A DNA stretch of 64,000 bases from Bacteroidota bacterium (GTDB lineage Bacteria; Bacteroidota; Bacteroidia; UKL13-3), in assembly GCA_027487835.1 (NCBI GenBank), contig JAIYCU010000033.1:109195-173194 (forward strand), written 5' to 3'. The notes under the pieces are model-generated. The model had not been told where the DNA came from and did no database searches. It saw only the letters and a list, made by a program, of their open reading frames with translations. Positions 8,382-18,400 of the stretch are shown here, one piece after another. Within the stretch, counting starts at the first letter, position 1; every line of letters begins with the position of its first letter. The translations under genes were made by a program, and so were the position numbers.

Positions 8382-9544
8382 TTTTTTTGGCTACAATAAT
8401 TCTTTTTCAAATGTATGAAAGCTTGAGAATCTTTAGCGTTTTTGATTGTAATACCTAAATCTTTAAATGTTTTTGTGCAGCTATTTTGCTCTGGTAATAG
8501 GTGCTCTAGGGTATCTAAAATTAATACTTCTGCGTTTGGTTGGTCAATAAAGTTATCGTAGGCAAATTTTATGGGTAAAAAAACATTGATAAGTAATCCA
8601 TCTCCAAAGGTTTTCCCGTAAGACGAAATAATCGCAATCAACTCTTTTGGGTCTTTAAAATTTATAATTTTTGAGAATAAATCCATTTCGGAATTGAGTA
8701 AAGTGGCAAGATTTGCTAATCTTACTTCTGGGAATGAGCTGGGTCTAATGCCCCCTTTTTTCCAAATTGGGATACTAGTTGTTTCTAGTTTATGAACTAT
8801 TTTTAAATGTAAGAAACGTTTTTCAAGGTGAGCCTCATTTTCTTTAAATCCAAGTCCAGAAGAGCCTATAAGCAAGGCTAGTAAGGCTTCTTTATCCTGT
8901 TTATATTTTTGGATTAGCCCAATAGAAATTGTAGTTAATAATTGCTCCATAGGCTGTTTGTTTATTCCCATTCCTGAATATTGAAATAGCATTTCAATGA
9001 GCATTGCTTGCCAGTGGTTTTGGTTTAGACTTAGTTGTTTTATAATGCGTAAATGTTTTTCATGTAATCGCTCTACTATAAGCTGTTCAATAAAAATTGA
9101 AGTGCGCATTTCATCTGGCAGCCTAAACTGATTTTGACAGGGTATTGCAGTTTTACTTTTCATAATATTAGAGTACTGTTCTAATAAATTTTTAGGAATG
9201 TAGTCTTTGAGTTCAAGGGTGGGTAACTGGTGTCCACTAGCGTCAAAAATCTCTTCATCATGAACATAAACCACATGTAAAATAATGTTTTGATAGGCTA
9301 GATCAGCTTGATGTTTGTGCTTTCGCCAATCACTGCTTTTAACATGAATTTCTAAGTTTCCAACCCATATTGTATTACAAAGTTTTATCCTAGCTTCAAA
9401 AAAATCTGGGCCAGGACCTGCATTTAATTGCCCAGGCTTAAGCACCTTAATTTCTTCGTTGTTAGTTGTATATAGTTTTTGACTCAACAAATATTTATGT
9501 TGCCAAATATGCTGCAAGAGGTTTTCGGGAGGCAGATTTTCCAT
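8330..9544 (-). CDS. DUF2851-family protein
   Basis: A 404-residue soluble protein matching the DUF2851 family, a conserved Bacteroidota protein of unknown function. It begins MENLPPENLLQHIWQHKYL, followed by the family's conserved block LNAGPGPDFFEARIKL near residues 40-56, the paired GNLEIHVKSSDWRKH near 62-77, and a Cys cluster at the end (CSQKKCLSC). The N-terminal half, with its conserved acidic and His residues, has looked nuclease-like to me by pattern, but this is not established. It is the first gene of the minus-strand cluster leading to the PspC, kinase and regulator genes, and its 3' end overlaps the next gene. Confidence 0.85.
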   Translation of the reverse strand: MENLPPENLLQHIWQHKYLLSQKLYTTNNEEIKVLKPGQLNAGPGPDFFEARIKLCNTIWVGNLEIHVKSSDWRKHKHQADLAYQNIILHVVYVHDEEIFDASGHQLPTLELKDYIPKNLLEQYSNIMKSKTAIPCQNQFRLPDEMRTSIFIEQLIVERLHEKHLRIIKQLSLNQNHWQAMLIEMLFQYSGMGINKQPMEQLLTTISIGLIQKYKQDKEALLALLIGSSGLGFKENEAHLEKRFLHLKIVHKLETTSIPIWKKGGIRPSSFPEVRLANLATLLNSEMDLFSKIINFKDPKELIAIISSYGKTFGDGLLINVFLPIKFAYDNFIDQPNAEVLILDTLEHLLPEQNSCTKTFKDLGITIKNAKDSQAFIHLKKNYCSQKKCLSCQFASHLFKESQF

Positions 9545-9565
9545 GTTTTTTGATTACTTAAACAG

Positions 9566-9596
9566 AGTTAAGTTTTAGCTAATAAATTTCTTAACT
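9566..9596. promoter_or_regulatory. Inverted repeat in the divergent DUF2851/nuclease intergenic region
   Basis: AGTTAAG (9566-9572) and CTTAACT (9590-9596) form a perfect 7-base inverted repeat with a 17-base spacer. It is centred between the two divergent starts (9544 minus, 9623 plus). It could be a regulator-binding site serving either gene; a weak TAAATTTC box lies within the spacer. Confidence 0.3.
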
Positions 9597-9622
9597 TGCC
9601 CCTCTTAATTTTTCTGGTAAGT

Positions 9623-12157
9623 ATGAAAAAGTTTTTTCTTGGTTTAGTTGCCTTTATAGGACTGAGCCTTACAATTTCTGCCCAAGCTGTTTTACCTACT
9701 GTTTGGAATTTTAGTAATCCAAGTATCGGTAATCCTCCAGCGGGTTGGACTTTAGGTGTAGGCACTAATGGTAACCTAACTTATGCGTTTGGAATCGGAG
9801 ACGCGATAGCCGCAAGATTGGATGCTACAGGTGAATTTATTTCCATTCAAATTGCGGATAAACCTGGGGAGTTAAGTTATTGGTTGAGTCCACAAAATGC
9901 TGGAAATTCTTGGGGAGGCCAGTTTGATATTCAAGAAAGTGCCAACGGTACAACATGGAATACAGTAAGGTCAATTACTACTAAAGCAAGTACAACTACA
10001 AATTTTACAGGGGGTAGATATGTAGAAAACTTACAAAGTACCACACGGTTTGTTAGGTTTTATTATACTACAAAATTACCAGGAGGGTCTGCTGGAGGTG
10101 GGAATATGGCTTTAGATAGTGTTTTGATTAAACCTGCACCAGCACCTCCAACGCCAGGAATAATAGTTAAAAAGGGCTTATCTACTTTAGTCAATGGCGG
10201 CACTATAATCATTGGAAATATTGCTTCAACACAATTCAATCTTCAAAATTCAGGAACCCAACAAACACTTAAAATTGACAGTGCAGTTTTAAGCGGATTA
10301 CACGCTTCAGATTTTAGCCTTCAAAATTTGCCAGATTCTTTGCTAGCTAATTCAAATAGTAATTTTAATATCAATTTTGTTGCAGGTGCTCCTGGCACCC
10401 GTTTAGCAAAACTTACAATTTACTCTAATGATCCAGATAAAGCTATTTATACCCTAAACTTATATGGCATTGGAGGCAACTTTGCTACTGAACCCATTGC
10501 CAATGCAAGTGGAATTAATTTTACAGATATAAAATCATATGGTTTTACTGTGAAGTTAGATGCTATTAATAAAGTTTCAGAAAAGTACCTTATCCTAAGA
10601 AAAAATGGTACAAGTATTACAGAAGTACCTGTAGATGGTATATCTTATGCAAAAGGAGATTATATCGGAGGCGCTCAGGTTGAGTTGATAGTAGATTCTA
10701 GTGTTTCATTTATTCCAAATTATATTTTGGCTTTGCAAAATTACCATTATGCGGTATTTAGTTTTAATGGACCAACTGGGTATGAAAATTATAATACCGC
10801 CACTATTTTGCGTGGCAATGTAAGTACCACAGGTAAAACACCTGGTAATTATTATAGTGGTATTAATCCGGCTAGTACAAACTTTGTAAGTGCATTAAGT
10901 GCAAAAATTAACCCACATGATACCATATATTATAGCAATTATATTTCTAGGGTGGTAAATCCTTGGTTGGCAAGAGATACCAGTGCAGGTAAGAAGGTAG
11001 TAACGTGTGTCTATACCGGACATCAATTTATTTACAATGATCCTTTTCAATGGGCAAATGGAACAAATGGTGCAGTTTTAACAAGAGAGCATACTTGGCC
11101 GCAAAGCTGGATGCCTACAAATCAAGGTAATCCTGACTGGCCAAATGCCCCAGGTACAAATAGAGAGTTGCCAGAGTACAATGACTTACACAATCTTTTT
11201 CCAGCACATCAAATTAATGCAAATGCAAGGAGAAGTAATAATCCATTTCACGAGGTGGTAACTCCTAGTTATACTTCACCAACTGGTTTTGGAATGTTGG
11301 GTCAAGACAGTTTTAACATAACCTCATACGAACCATTACCTAAGCATAAGGGTGATGTAGCGCGTGCTCTATTTTACATGGCAGTTGCTTATAATGGAAT
11401 ATCATCTAATACTTGGGCTATACCAAATCAACAATCATTAACTATTTTAAAACAATGGCATCAAATGGATCCACCAGATGCCCATGAAATAGCCCGTAAT
11501 GAATTTATAGCTGTAACGCAAAAAAATAGAAACCCTTTCATTGATTTTCCGGAATGGGCTGATAGAATCAACTTTAGAACAATGGCGTATGTGCCAGGGG
11601 ATAGCATTCCACCCCTTCCTAAATCAATTGTAATTACGTCACCTAATGCTTCTGAAACTTGGAGAAAGGGTATACAAACAGCTATCAGTTATACCTACCA
11701 AAATATAGATTCAGTGGTCTTTTTATTGAGTACAGATTCAATGGCCACTTGGCTTAACCTGCTTACTGGAAATATTGCGGCACCTGTATCAAATAATCCT
11801 TTTTTGTTTACACCCGCAAACTATTTTACAAAGCCAACGGGTATTTTAATAATCAAAGATAAAGCGTCTTCAGTGGCAGATACTTCTGCCTATTTTACTT
11901 TAGAGATGGCCAATGGTTTAGAAGAAGGTTTCGGGTTGAACCAAGTTGTCATTTATCCTAATCCGGCAAATGAGTTTATCGCTGTAAAAAGCAATGCAAA
12001 AATTTTGCAATTATCAGTTATTGATTTGCAAGGTCGCGAAGTTGCTTTTGCAGATGGAAATCAAGTTTCAGTTGAACTCCTAAAGCCAGGTATTTATTTC
12101 TTAAAAATAGTTGGCAACAATGAAGAGGTTATTGTAAAAAGTTTTCAAAAGTTTTAA
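9623..12157 (+). CDS. Exported endonuclease I-type nuclease with T9SS sorting domain
   Basis: An 844-residue exported nuclease. I chose the ATG at 9623 over an in-frame upstream start because it gives a clean signal peptide (MKKFFLGLVAFIGLSLTISAQ). Domains in order: a beta-sandwich of about 150 residues; a choice-of-anchor-D-like domain near 180-290 (FNLQNSGTQQTL, YSNDPDKAIYTL); a linker domain; the endonuclease I domain near 430-650, with REHTWPQSWM (putative catalytic His about residue 490) and the conserved NDLHNLFPAHQINANARRS; an Ig-like domain; and a C-terminal type A sorting domain (IYPNPANEF ... GIYFLKI). The family hydrolyses DNA or RNA, so this is likely a secreted or surface nuclease for scavenging. 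A reverse copy of the dispersed motif (11930-11944) lies just before the sorting domain. Confidence 0.93.
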   Translation: MKKFFLGLVAFIGLSLTISAQAVLPTVWNFSNPSIGNPPAGWTLGVGTNGNLTYAFGIGDAIAARLDATGEFISIQIADKPGELSYWLSPQNAGNSWGGQFDIQESANGTTWNTVRSITTKASTTTNFTGGRYVENLQSTTRFVRFYYTTKLPGGSAGGGNMALDSVLIKPAPAPPTPGIIVKKGLSTLVNGGTIIIGNIASTQFNLQNSGTQQTLKIDSAVLSGLHASDFSLQNLPDSLLANSNSNFNINFVAGAPGTRLAKLTIYSNDPDKAIYTLNLYGIGGNFATEPIANASGINFTDIKSYGFTVKLDAINKVSEKYLILRKNGTSITEVPVDGISYAKGDYIGGAQVELIVDSSVSFIPNYILALQNYHYAVFSFNGPTGYENYNTATILRGNVSTTGKTPGNYYSGINPASTNFVSALSAKINPHDTIYYSNYISRVVNPWLARDTSAGKKVVTCVYTGHQFIYNDPFQWANGTNGAVLTREHTWPQSWMPTNQGNPDWPNAPGTNRELPEYNDLHNLFPAHQINANARRSNNPFHEVVTPSYTSPTGFGMLGQDSFNITSYEPLPKHKGDVARALFYMAVAYNGISSNTWAIPNQQSLTILKQWHQMDPPDAHEIARNEFIAVTQKNRNPFIDFPEWADRINFRTMAYVPGDSIPPLPKSIVITSPNASETWRKGIQTAISYTYQNIDSVVFLLSTDSMATWLNLLTGNIAAPVSNNPFLFTPANYFTKPTGILIIKDKASSVADTSAYFTLEMANGLEEGFGLNQVVIYPNPANEFIAVKSNAKILQLSVIDLQGREVAFADGNQVSVELLKPGIYFLKIVGNNEEVIVKSFQKF
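11930..11944 (-). repeat. Dispersed 15-base motif, C-variant, reverse
   Basis: Plus strand TTCGGGTTGAACCAA, the exact complement of the copy at 18-32. Here it encodes FGLNQ in the nuclease gene. Confidence 0.8.
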
Positions 12158-12235
12158 GATTTTGGAGAATATTTATGGTTTAATAAGCAATTTTTTTTTA
12201 AAACAGCCATTAAAAGTGGTTTTTTTTCATACTTA

Positions 12236-12267
12236 TTGCATTTTTATGATAATATTTCCTAAATTTG
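12236..12267 (+). promoter_or_regulatory. Probable sigma-ABfr-type promoter for giant surface protein 1
   Basis: A TTG at 12236-12238, then 21 bases, then TAAATTTG at 12260-12267, a full match to the Bacteroidota -7 consensus TAnnTTTG. Transcription would begin near 12274, giving a leader of about 138 bases that contains the hairpin at 12309-12337. Confidence 0.55.
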
Positions 12268-12308
12268 ATTAACATGAAATTTTGCACCTACTCAAATCAA
12301 GAAGCTAT

Positions 12309-12337
12309 TTCTCCAATAAGTGTTGATTATTGGAGAA
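12309..12337 (+). promoter_or_regulatory. Perfect 11-bp hairpin in the leader of giant surface protein 1
   Basis: Left arm TTCTCCAATAA (12309-12319), loop GTGTTGA (7 bases), right arm TTATTGGAGAA (12327-12337). There is no T-tract after it, so it is not a simple terminator. It sits about 75 bases before the start codon, inside the predicted leader. It could stabilise the very long mRNA, bind a regulator as DNA (an 11-base inverted repeat), or occlude translation. I see no equivalent before the other two giant genes. Confidence 0.6.
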
Positions 12338-12411
12338 CAATGGTATGGAATGAATAGCCAAAATAATGAGCTTTTCACACCATTTTATTTTTAGAAAAAC
12401 AATTTTATTTT

Positions 12412-15400
12412 ATGAAAAAACATATACTCAGTTTACGAAGCTACTTAGCTTTGATTATTGCCTTAATAAGTTTTGGCAATAATGCGAGCGCGCAGGTTTA
12501 CCTGCTCGAGAATTTCGACAGCGCTTTCGTGGGCACCCCAGGAGCTCCTCCAGGGTGGACACAAACAAGATTTGATTATTGGGGCGATGGCGCTCCAACA
12601 GCTATTAACGTAATCGGACCTAAAGATTGGCAAAGAAACAGGTTAATTGCCCCTGGATTTTGGTCGTCACAAAGTTTTGGAACAATTCCAAATGCTGCGG
12701 TTACAGATTCTGGTGCACTTTGGCTAGAAGATTATTATTTCGGTTCTCAAACCAATATGATGAGCAGAAGGTTAGAATCACCTACGGTGAATCTTGGAAC
12801 TGCCACTTCTCCTTATTTGAGGTTTAACATGTTTTTTGCTCAAACGTCAAATTATACCTATCCAATTATAGTGATGGCCTCTAATGACAATGGAGTAACT
12901 TGGAAATCTATCATGCATGTGCAGCCTAATGCAGATATTGTAACTACTACAACTACAGGGACAGGAACCATGAATGCTGCTACACCTTGGCAAAAAATTA
13001 CAGTTAAAATTCCAGATGCTTATAAAGTTTCAAATGCTAAGTTCGCATTTTACAGAAACAATCCTTATAGTTTTAATTCTAACCCTTTCATTGATAGTTT
13101 AACTATTGAAGAATTTACACCTACTACAATAACTTCAGCCCAAAGTGGTAACTGGTCTGACCCTTTGACTTGGGTTGGAGGGGTAGTTCCAAACGCTAAT
13201 AACAATGTTATTATTGCTGCAACACATACAGTTACTTCTAATGTTAATATTTCTAGAATGCAAGACCTTACCATCAATGGTGGTGGTTCATTTTTGTATT
13301 TTTCAACTTCATTGTCTACAGTTTCTCAAATTTTTGGAAATTTAACCATTGATGCAACAGGTACATTTAACTTAGGTACATCTACATCTACTGCTGTAGG
13401 AAGATGGTTGTATGTAGGAGGAAATGTTACAGTTAATGGTACCATGAACATGGGAACCAGCACTACAAGTGTATTGTATTTAACAGGTGGTACTCCAAGT
13501 GTAATAAATAATAGTGGAACACTAACAAACGGATATATTCCGGGTATCTATTTTGCTAATTCATCAGGTACAACTTTTAATTCCACTATGACAGGTAATG
13601 TTGTTATTAGGAATATCTTATTTATGGTGGATGGTCCTATTGTTCCTAACGGAAAGTTAGTGGCAGGTGTATTTGGAAATGCTATGACCATTACGCGCGC
13701 AAATCCAAAAACATTTTTTACAGAAAGACCAATTTATCCAGCTTTAGGCACCTTGCTGAGAAATGTAACTTATGGGGGTGGAACCAATGGAAATCCTACA
13801 ATGGGTATTTTCTACAAGGACACAATTTTTGTAGGAAATGAAACGGATACCTTAACAACAGGTGTTCATTTTATCCGTGGTACTTTTACTATGTCCACTC
13901 AAAATCACGTAAAACTAAGAACACCTCTTCAAATTGGGGACACAATCGGAACTACAACAACTGTTTCTGCAACCAATGCAGGTGGCTTAACTACGTTTAG
14001 TCGTGGTATCCTTTTTACTGATGATGTGAATATTTTAACTGTTGGTCCTATTGGTAGTGGATCTCTTGGTATTGCACCAAGTTTAAGTACTGCCATTCCA
14101 CCAACAACACATGGTTCCTATATTGTAGGTCCAATAAGGTTTGTTAGGCCTTCATCTGGCGTCTTAACTGCTACCTTATCGGCACCTTTGGGATACGGTT
14201 CACAATATTTAGGATTGGCCACGCCAAACAATGTTAGAAGGTACATGCAAATTACTGCTGGTGCAGGTTGGGCTGGACAAATTATAACCTTAAGTGCATT
14301 AAATAATCCTACTGGTTCAGTATCTGCTCCACAATCATCTTTAATAACAAATAAGATGTTTAGGGTTTCATTGCAGCCAGGTCAAAACTTGCCTGCTACT
14401 TCTGCCTTAACTCTTTCTACCATGATAGAAGGTGGAGGTATTAGTAATGCGGATAACTTATTAGGTTTACAAGACCAATTATTTATAATGCAAAGTGCCA
14501 ATGCAACAGGTCCATGGACAGTAAGAAGTGTTCCTACTGGAGTTGGTGCCTTTGTGGTAAATACCTTAAATACGAGAGCAACTTCAACCACAGCACCAGG
14601 TCCTATTAGTGGCAATGGTGAATATTTTGCGTGGGCATCTTCTGCTCCATTAATGAATTTCCAAAATGGAGATGTTGAAAGACAAACTGCTCCAGTTTCT
14701 ATTAGTGCTCAAAACATGCCAATGTTAAAGGTTAGGGTAAATGTTAATGGTACTATCCCAACACGTGTGAGTGGTGTTAACTTTAATACAACCGGTACCA
14801 CTAGATTAGCGGCAATTGCTGCTGCAAAAGTATATTATACCGGAAACTCAAGTTCATTTAACAGTGCGGTTCAATTTGGTAGCACAACGGTTGCGCCAAG
14901 TGGTGCTATTTCTGTAAGTGGAAACCAGAGTTTAGTAAATGGAGATAATTATTTTTGGATTGCCTATGATGTAGCTTCTGGCGCATTATTAGGGGATAGT
15001 TTGGTTGCTAATTTGGTTAATATCGTTGCTGTCGATACTGCACGTGTATTAACAACTACGCCAAGTGCTGGATTTAGAATAGTAAGTGCACCTATGACTT
15101 TTGTGAGTGCAAGTGCAGACCAAATGAATATTGCCAAAGTTGAAATTGGAGAATCTAATGCAGAAATTTTAAAATTAACAGTTAATATGTCTGCCACTGG
15201 AGCGCAGATTGCAGCTTCATCTTTCCAATTAACAACAAACGGTTCAGCCAATCCATCCACTAATATTAGTAACGCAATAATTTACTATACAGGTGCAAGT
15301 AGCACTTTTTCAACTGCCCAACCTGTAGGTTCATTTGCTAATCCAAATGGATCATTTGTAATTAATGCAAATACGAATTTGCTAAATGGTGCAAATAATT

Positions 15401-18400
15401 TCTGGTTGGCTTATAATATTCGTACAACCGCAACCATTGGAGACTCGGTAGACGGAACATGGGATTCAATAACAATTGGTGGTGTTTCTAGAACTGTTAC
15501 AAATAGCAATCCTGCTGGTAGCAGAGCGATACGCGCGCCATACTGCCCAAGTAATGCAACTACTACAGGGGATGAAGAAATCTGGAATGTAACCTTTGGT
15601 TCTATTAATAATACATCTAATTGTACAACATTAGCACCTGGGCCTGGTTCTGTGAATAGCATGTACTCAAATTATACTACTACTATTGCACCGCCAAGCA
15701 TTGCTGCTGGAATTCCTGTGCCGTTTAGTGTAAATGCAGCAAGTTGTGGTGGAAACTATTCCTCAACTTTACGCATATATATAGATTACAATCAAAATGG
15801 AATATTTGATTTACCAGGTGAAGTTGCTTATAATAACAATGCATTTACTTCAAGTACTGTTGGGGCAACTATACTTTCAGGTAATATCACTATTCCTTGT
15901 TCCGCCTTACCTGGAAATACCCGCATGAGGGTTGTATTAGATGAAACTTCTGGTGCACCTGCTTGCGGTACTTATACTTGGGGAGAAACTGAAGATTATA
16001 CTATTAATATAGTAGTTGGTGCTGCAACTTACACAGCTTCAAATGCCATTCAATTTACAGGTACAACTTCTTCTGGTTCTTCAGATGTTAGGGTGTTAAG
16101 AGTTCCTGTGAAAGTTGCTTCTTCTCCTTGTAATCCAGGTGTAATTAATGAGTTTAAATTTAGCACTGCAGGTTCAACTTCAGCTGCTGATATTACCAAT
16201 GCCAAATTATACAAAACCGGAAGTTCAAATGTATTTAGTATTGCTAATTTGGTAGGTACAGTTGCTTCACCTTCTGGTCAATTTACATTCACTGTTGCTG
16301 ATACTGCTGTGAATGATACAAATAACTATTGGTTAACATATGACGTAAGTGCTACGGCTACTGCTTCTAATTTACTTGATGCTAGATTAGATAGTATTCA
16401 AGTATTTGGTAATTGGTTTACACCAATTAATGGTGCGCCTTCAGGTAATTTAGTTATTACAACGCCTATGACTTACATTGGAAGTAGCGTTATTCACCCT
16501 GATTTATCAATGGTTGAACGTCCTTCTGTTAATGCAAGAATGTTGCGTGCTATGGTTAGAATGAGCTCAACTGGTGCTCCTGTTTCAGTAACTCAATTAA
16601 ACTTAGATGCTACAGGCGGTGGTGATGATACTTCTAACATTGCCAATGTAAAAGTTTTCTATACTGGAAACAGTGCCAACTTTGCAGCAACTAATCAGTT
16701 TGGATCTACATTTATTCAAACTACGCCAACTGGAAATAAGTATGGTGCATTTAACATCAATGGTATTGTAACTTTATTGAATGACACAAATTACTTCTGG
16801 GTAACTTACGATATTAAAAATACAGCGGTGTTAGGTGATTCAGTGGATGCCGAATTAACAGGTATTACCATTGCAGGTGTGAGCCAAACACCTAGTGTAA
16901 CTGCCCCTGCTGGAAACAGAAGAATTCGCGCACAATATTGTGTTAGTTCAGCAACTAATGCTTTCGATGAAGAAATATGGAATGTAACTATAGGAAGTTT
17001 AAACAATACTTCTGCTTGTACAACAACAGCGCCAGGTCCAAATTCTGTTAACAGCCAGTATTCAAACTATACTGGATTTGTTGCAGCGCCAAATTTAGCT
17101 GCTGGATTGCCAATTCCATTTAGCGTGAATGCTGCAAGTTGCAATGGTAATTATGGTTCTAGCCTAGGTATCTATATTGACTATAATCAAAATGGAATTT
17201 TTGATTTGCCAGGTGAATTAGCCTATTCTAATAATGCTTTTACTTCAAGTACTACAGGTGCAACAATTCTTTCTGGAAACATTACAGTTCCTTGTACTGC
17301 CTTACCAGGAATTACTAGAATGAGAGTTGTATTAATAGAAATTACTACTGGAACCACTCCTTGTGGTACCTATACATGGGGAGAAACTGAAGACTATAAT
17401 GTGAATATAGTTTCTGGTGCACCTGCCTTTAGAAGTGTTTCTGTTAACCAAAACACTGGAACTACATCAGCTTCTGCAACAGATGTTAGAATTTTACGTG
17501 TTCCAGTTGTTATGACTTCTTCTCCTTGTAATCCTGCCGTTATTGATGGATTCTCTTTCAATACTGCAGGTTCTACTTCTGCGGCAAATATTGCTACTGC
17601 AAAATTATACACCACTAGAAATTCTGGTGTGTTTAACAATAATAACTTGATTGGAACGGTAACTAGCCCTTCTGGTCAATTTAACTTTACAGTTGCTGAT
17701 ACTTTAAATAATGATACCAATTTCTATTGGTTAACTTATGACGTAAGTGCAACCGCTGCTAATGCTAACGTATTAGATGCTAGATTAGATAGTATTAACT
17801 TATTAGGAAGTTGGAGAGTGCCAGCAAATGGAAATCCTGCAGGTAATGTGGTAATTGCAACACCAATGAGTTATATCGGAAGTGCTGCTGTACATCCTGA
17901 ACAAGGTATTGTAGAAACTTCTACCATCAATAATCGTATGTTAAGAGTGTTGGTAAGAATGAGCTCTACTGGCGCACCAGTTGCTTTAACACAGTTTAGC
18001 TTAAATGCAAATGGTGGTGGGGATGATACTTCTAACATTGCAAATGTGAAAGTATTCTCAACAGGAAACAGTGCTACTTTCAGCACAGCTAACCAGTATG
18101 GAACTACTTTTGTTCAAACTAGCCCTACAGGTAATAAGTATGGTGCCTTTAATATTAATGGTACTATTAATCTGTTAAATGATACCAATTATTTCTGGGT
18201 GACTTATAATATTAAGGCAACTGCCATTATTGGAGATTCAGTTGATGCTGAAATTACTGGTTTAACAATTGCTGGTGTAAGTCAAACACCTACCAATACA
18301 GCACCTGCCGGAAGTAGAAGAATTCGTGGACCATATTGTCCAAGTGCATCCCAATTTGCAGGTGATGGTGAAATTTGGAACGTAACAATTGGCGCATTAA

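Noticed and set aside
9596..9622. In-frame upstream start for the exported nuclease
   Set aside because: It would put a hydrophobic stretch without charge before the normal signal peptide; the ATG at 9623 gives a standard MKK-type signal.
12200..12231. Possible terminator after the nuclease gene (AAAACAGCCATTAAAAGTGG followed by T's)
   Set aside because: The stem is only three to four base pairs with mismatches; A- and T-runs alone are common here.
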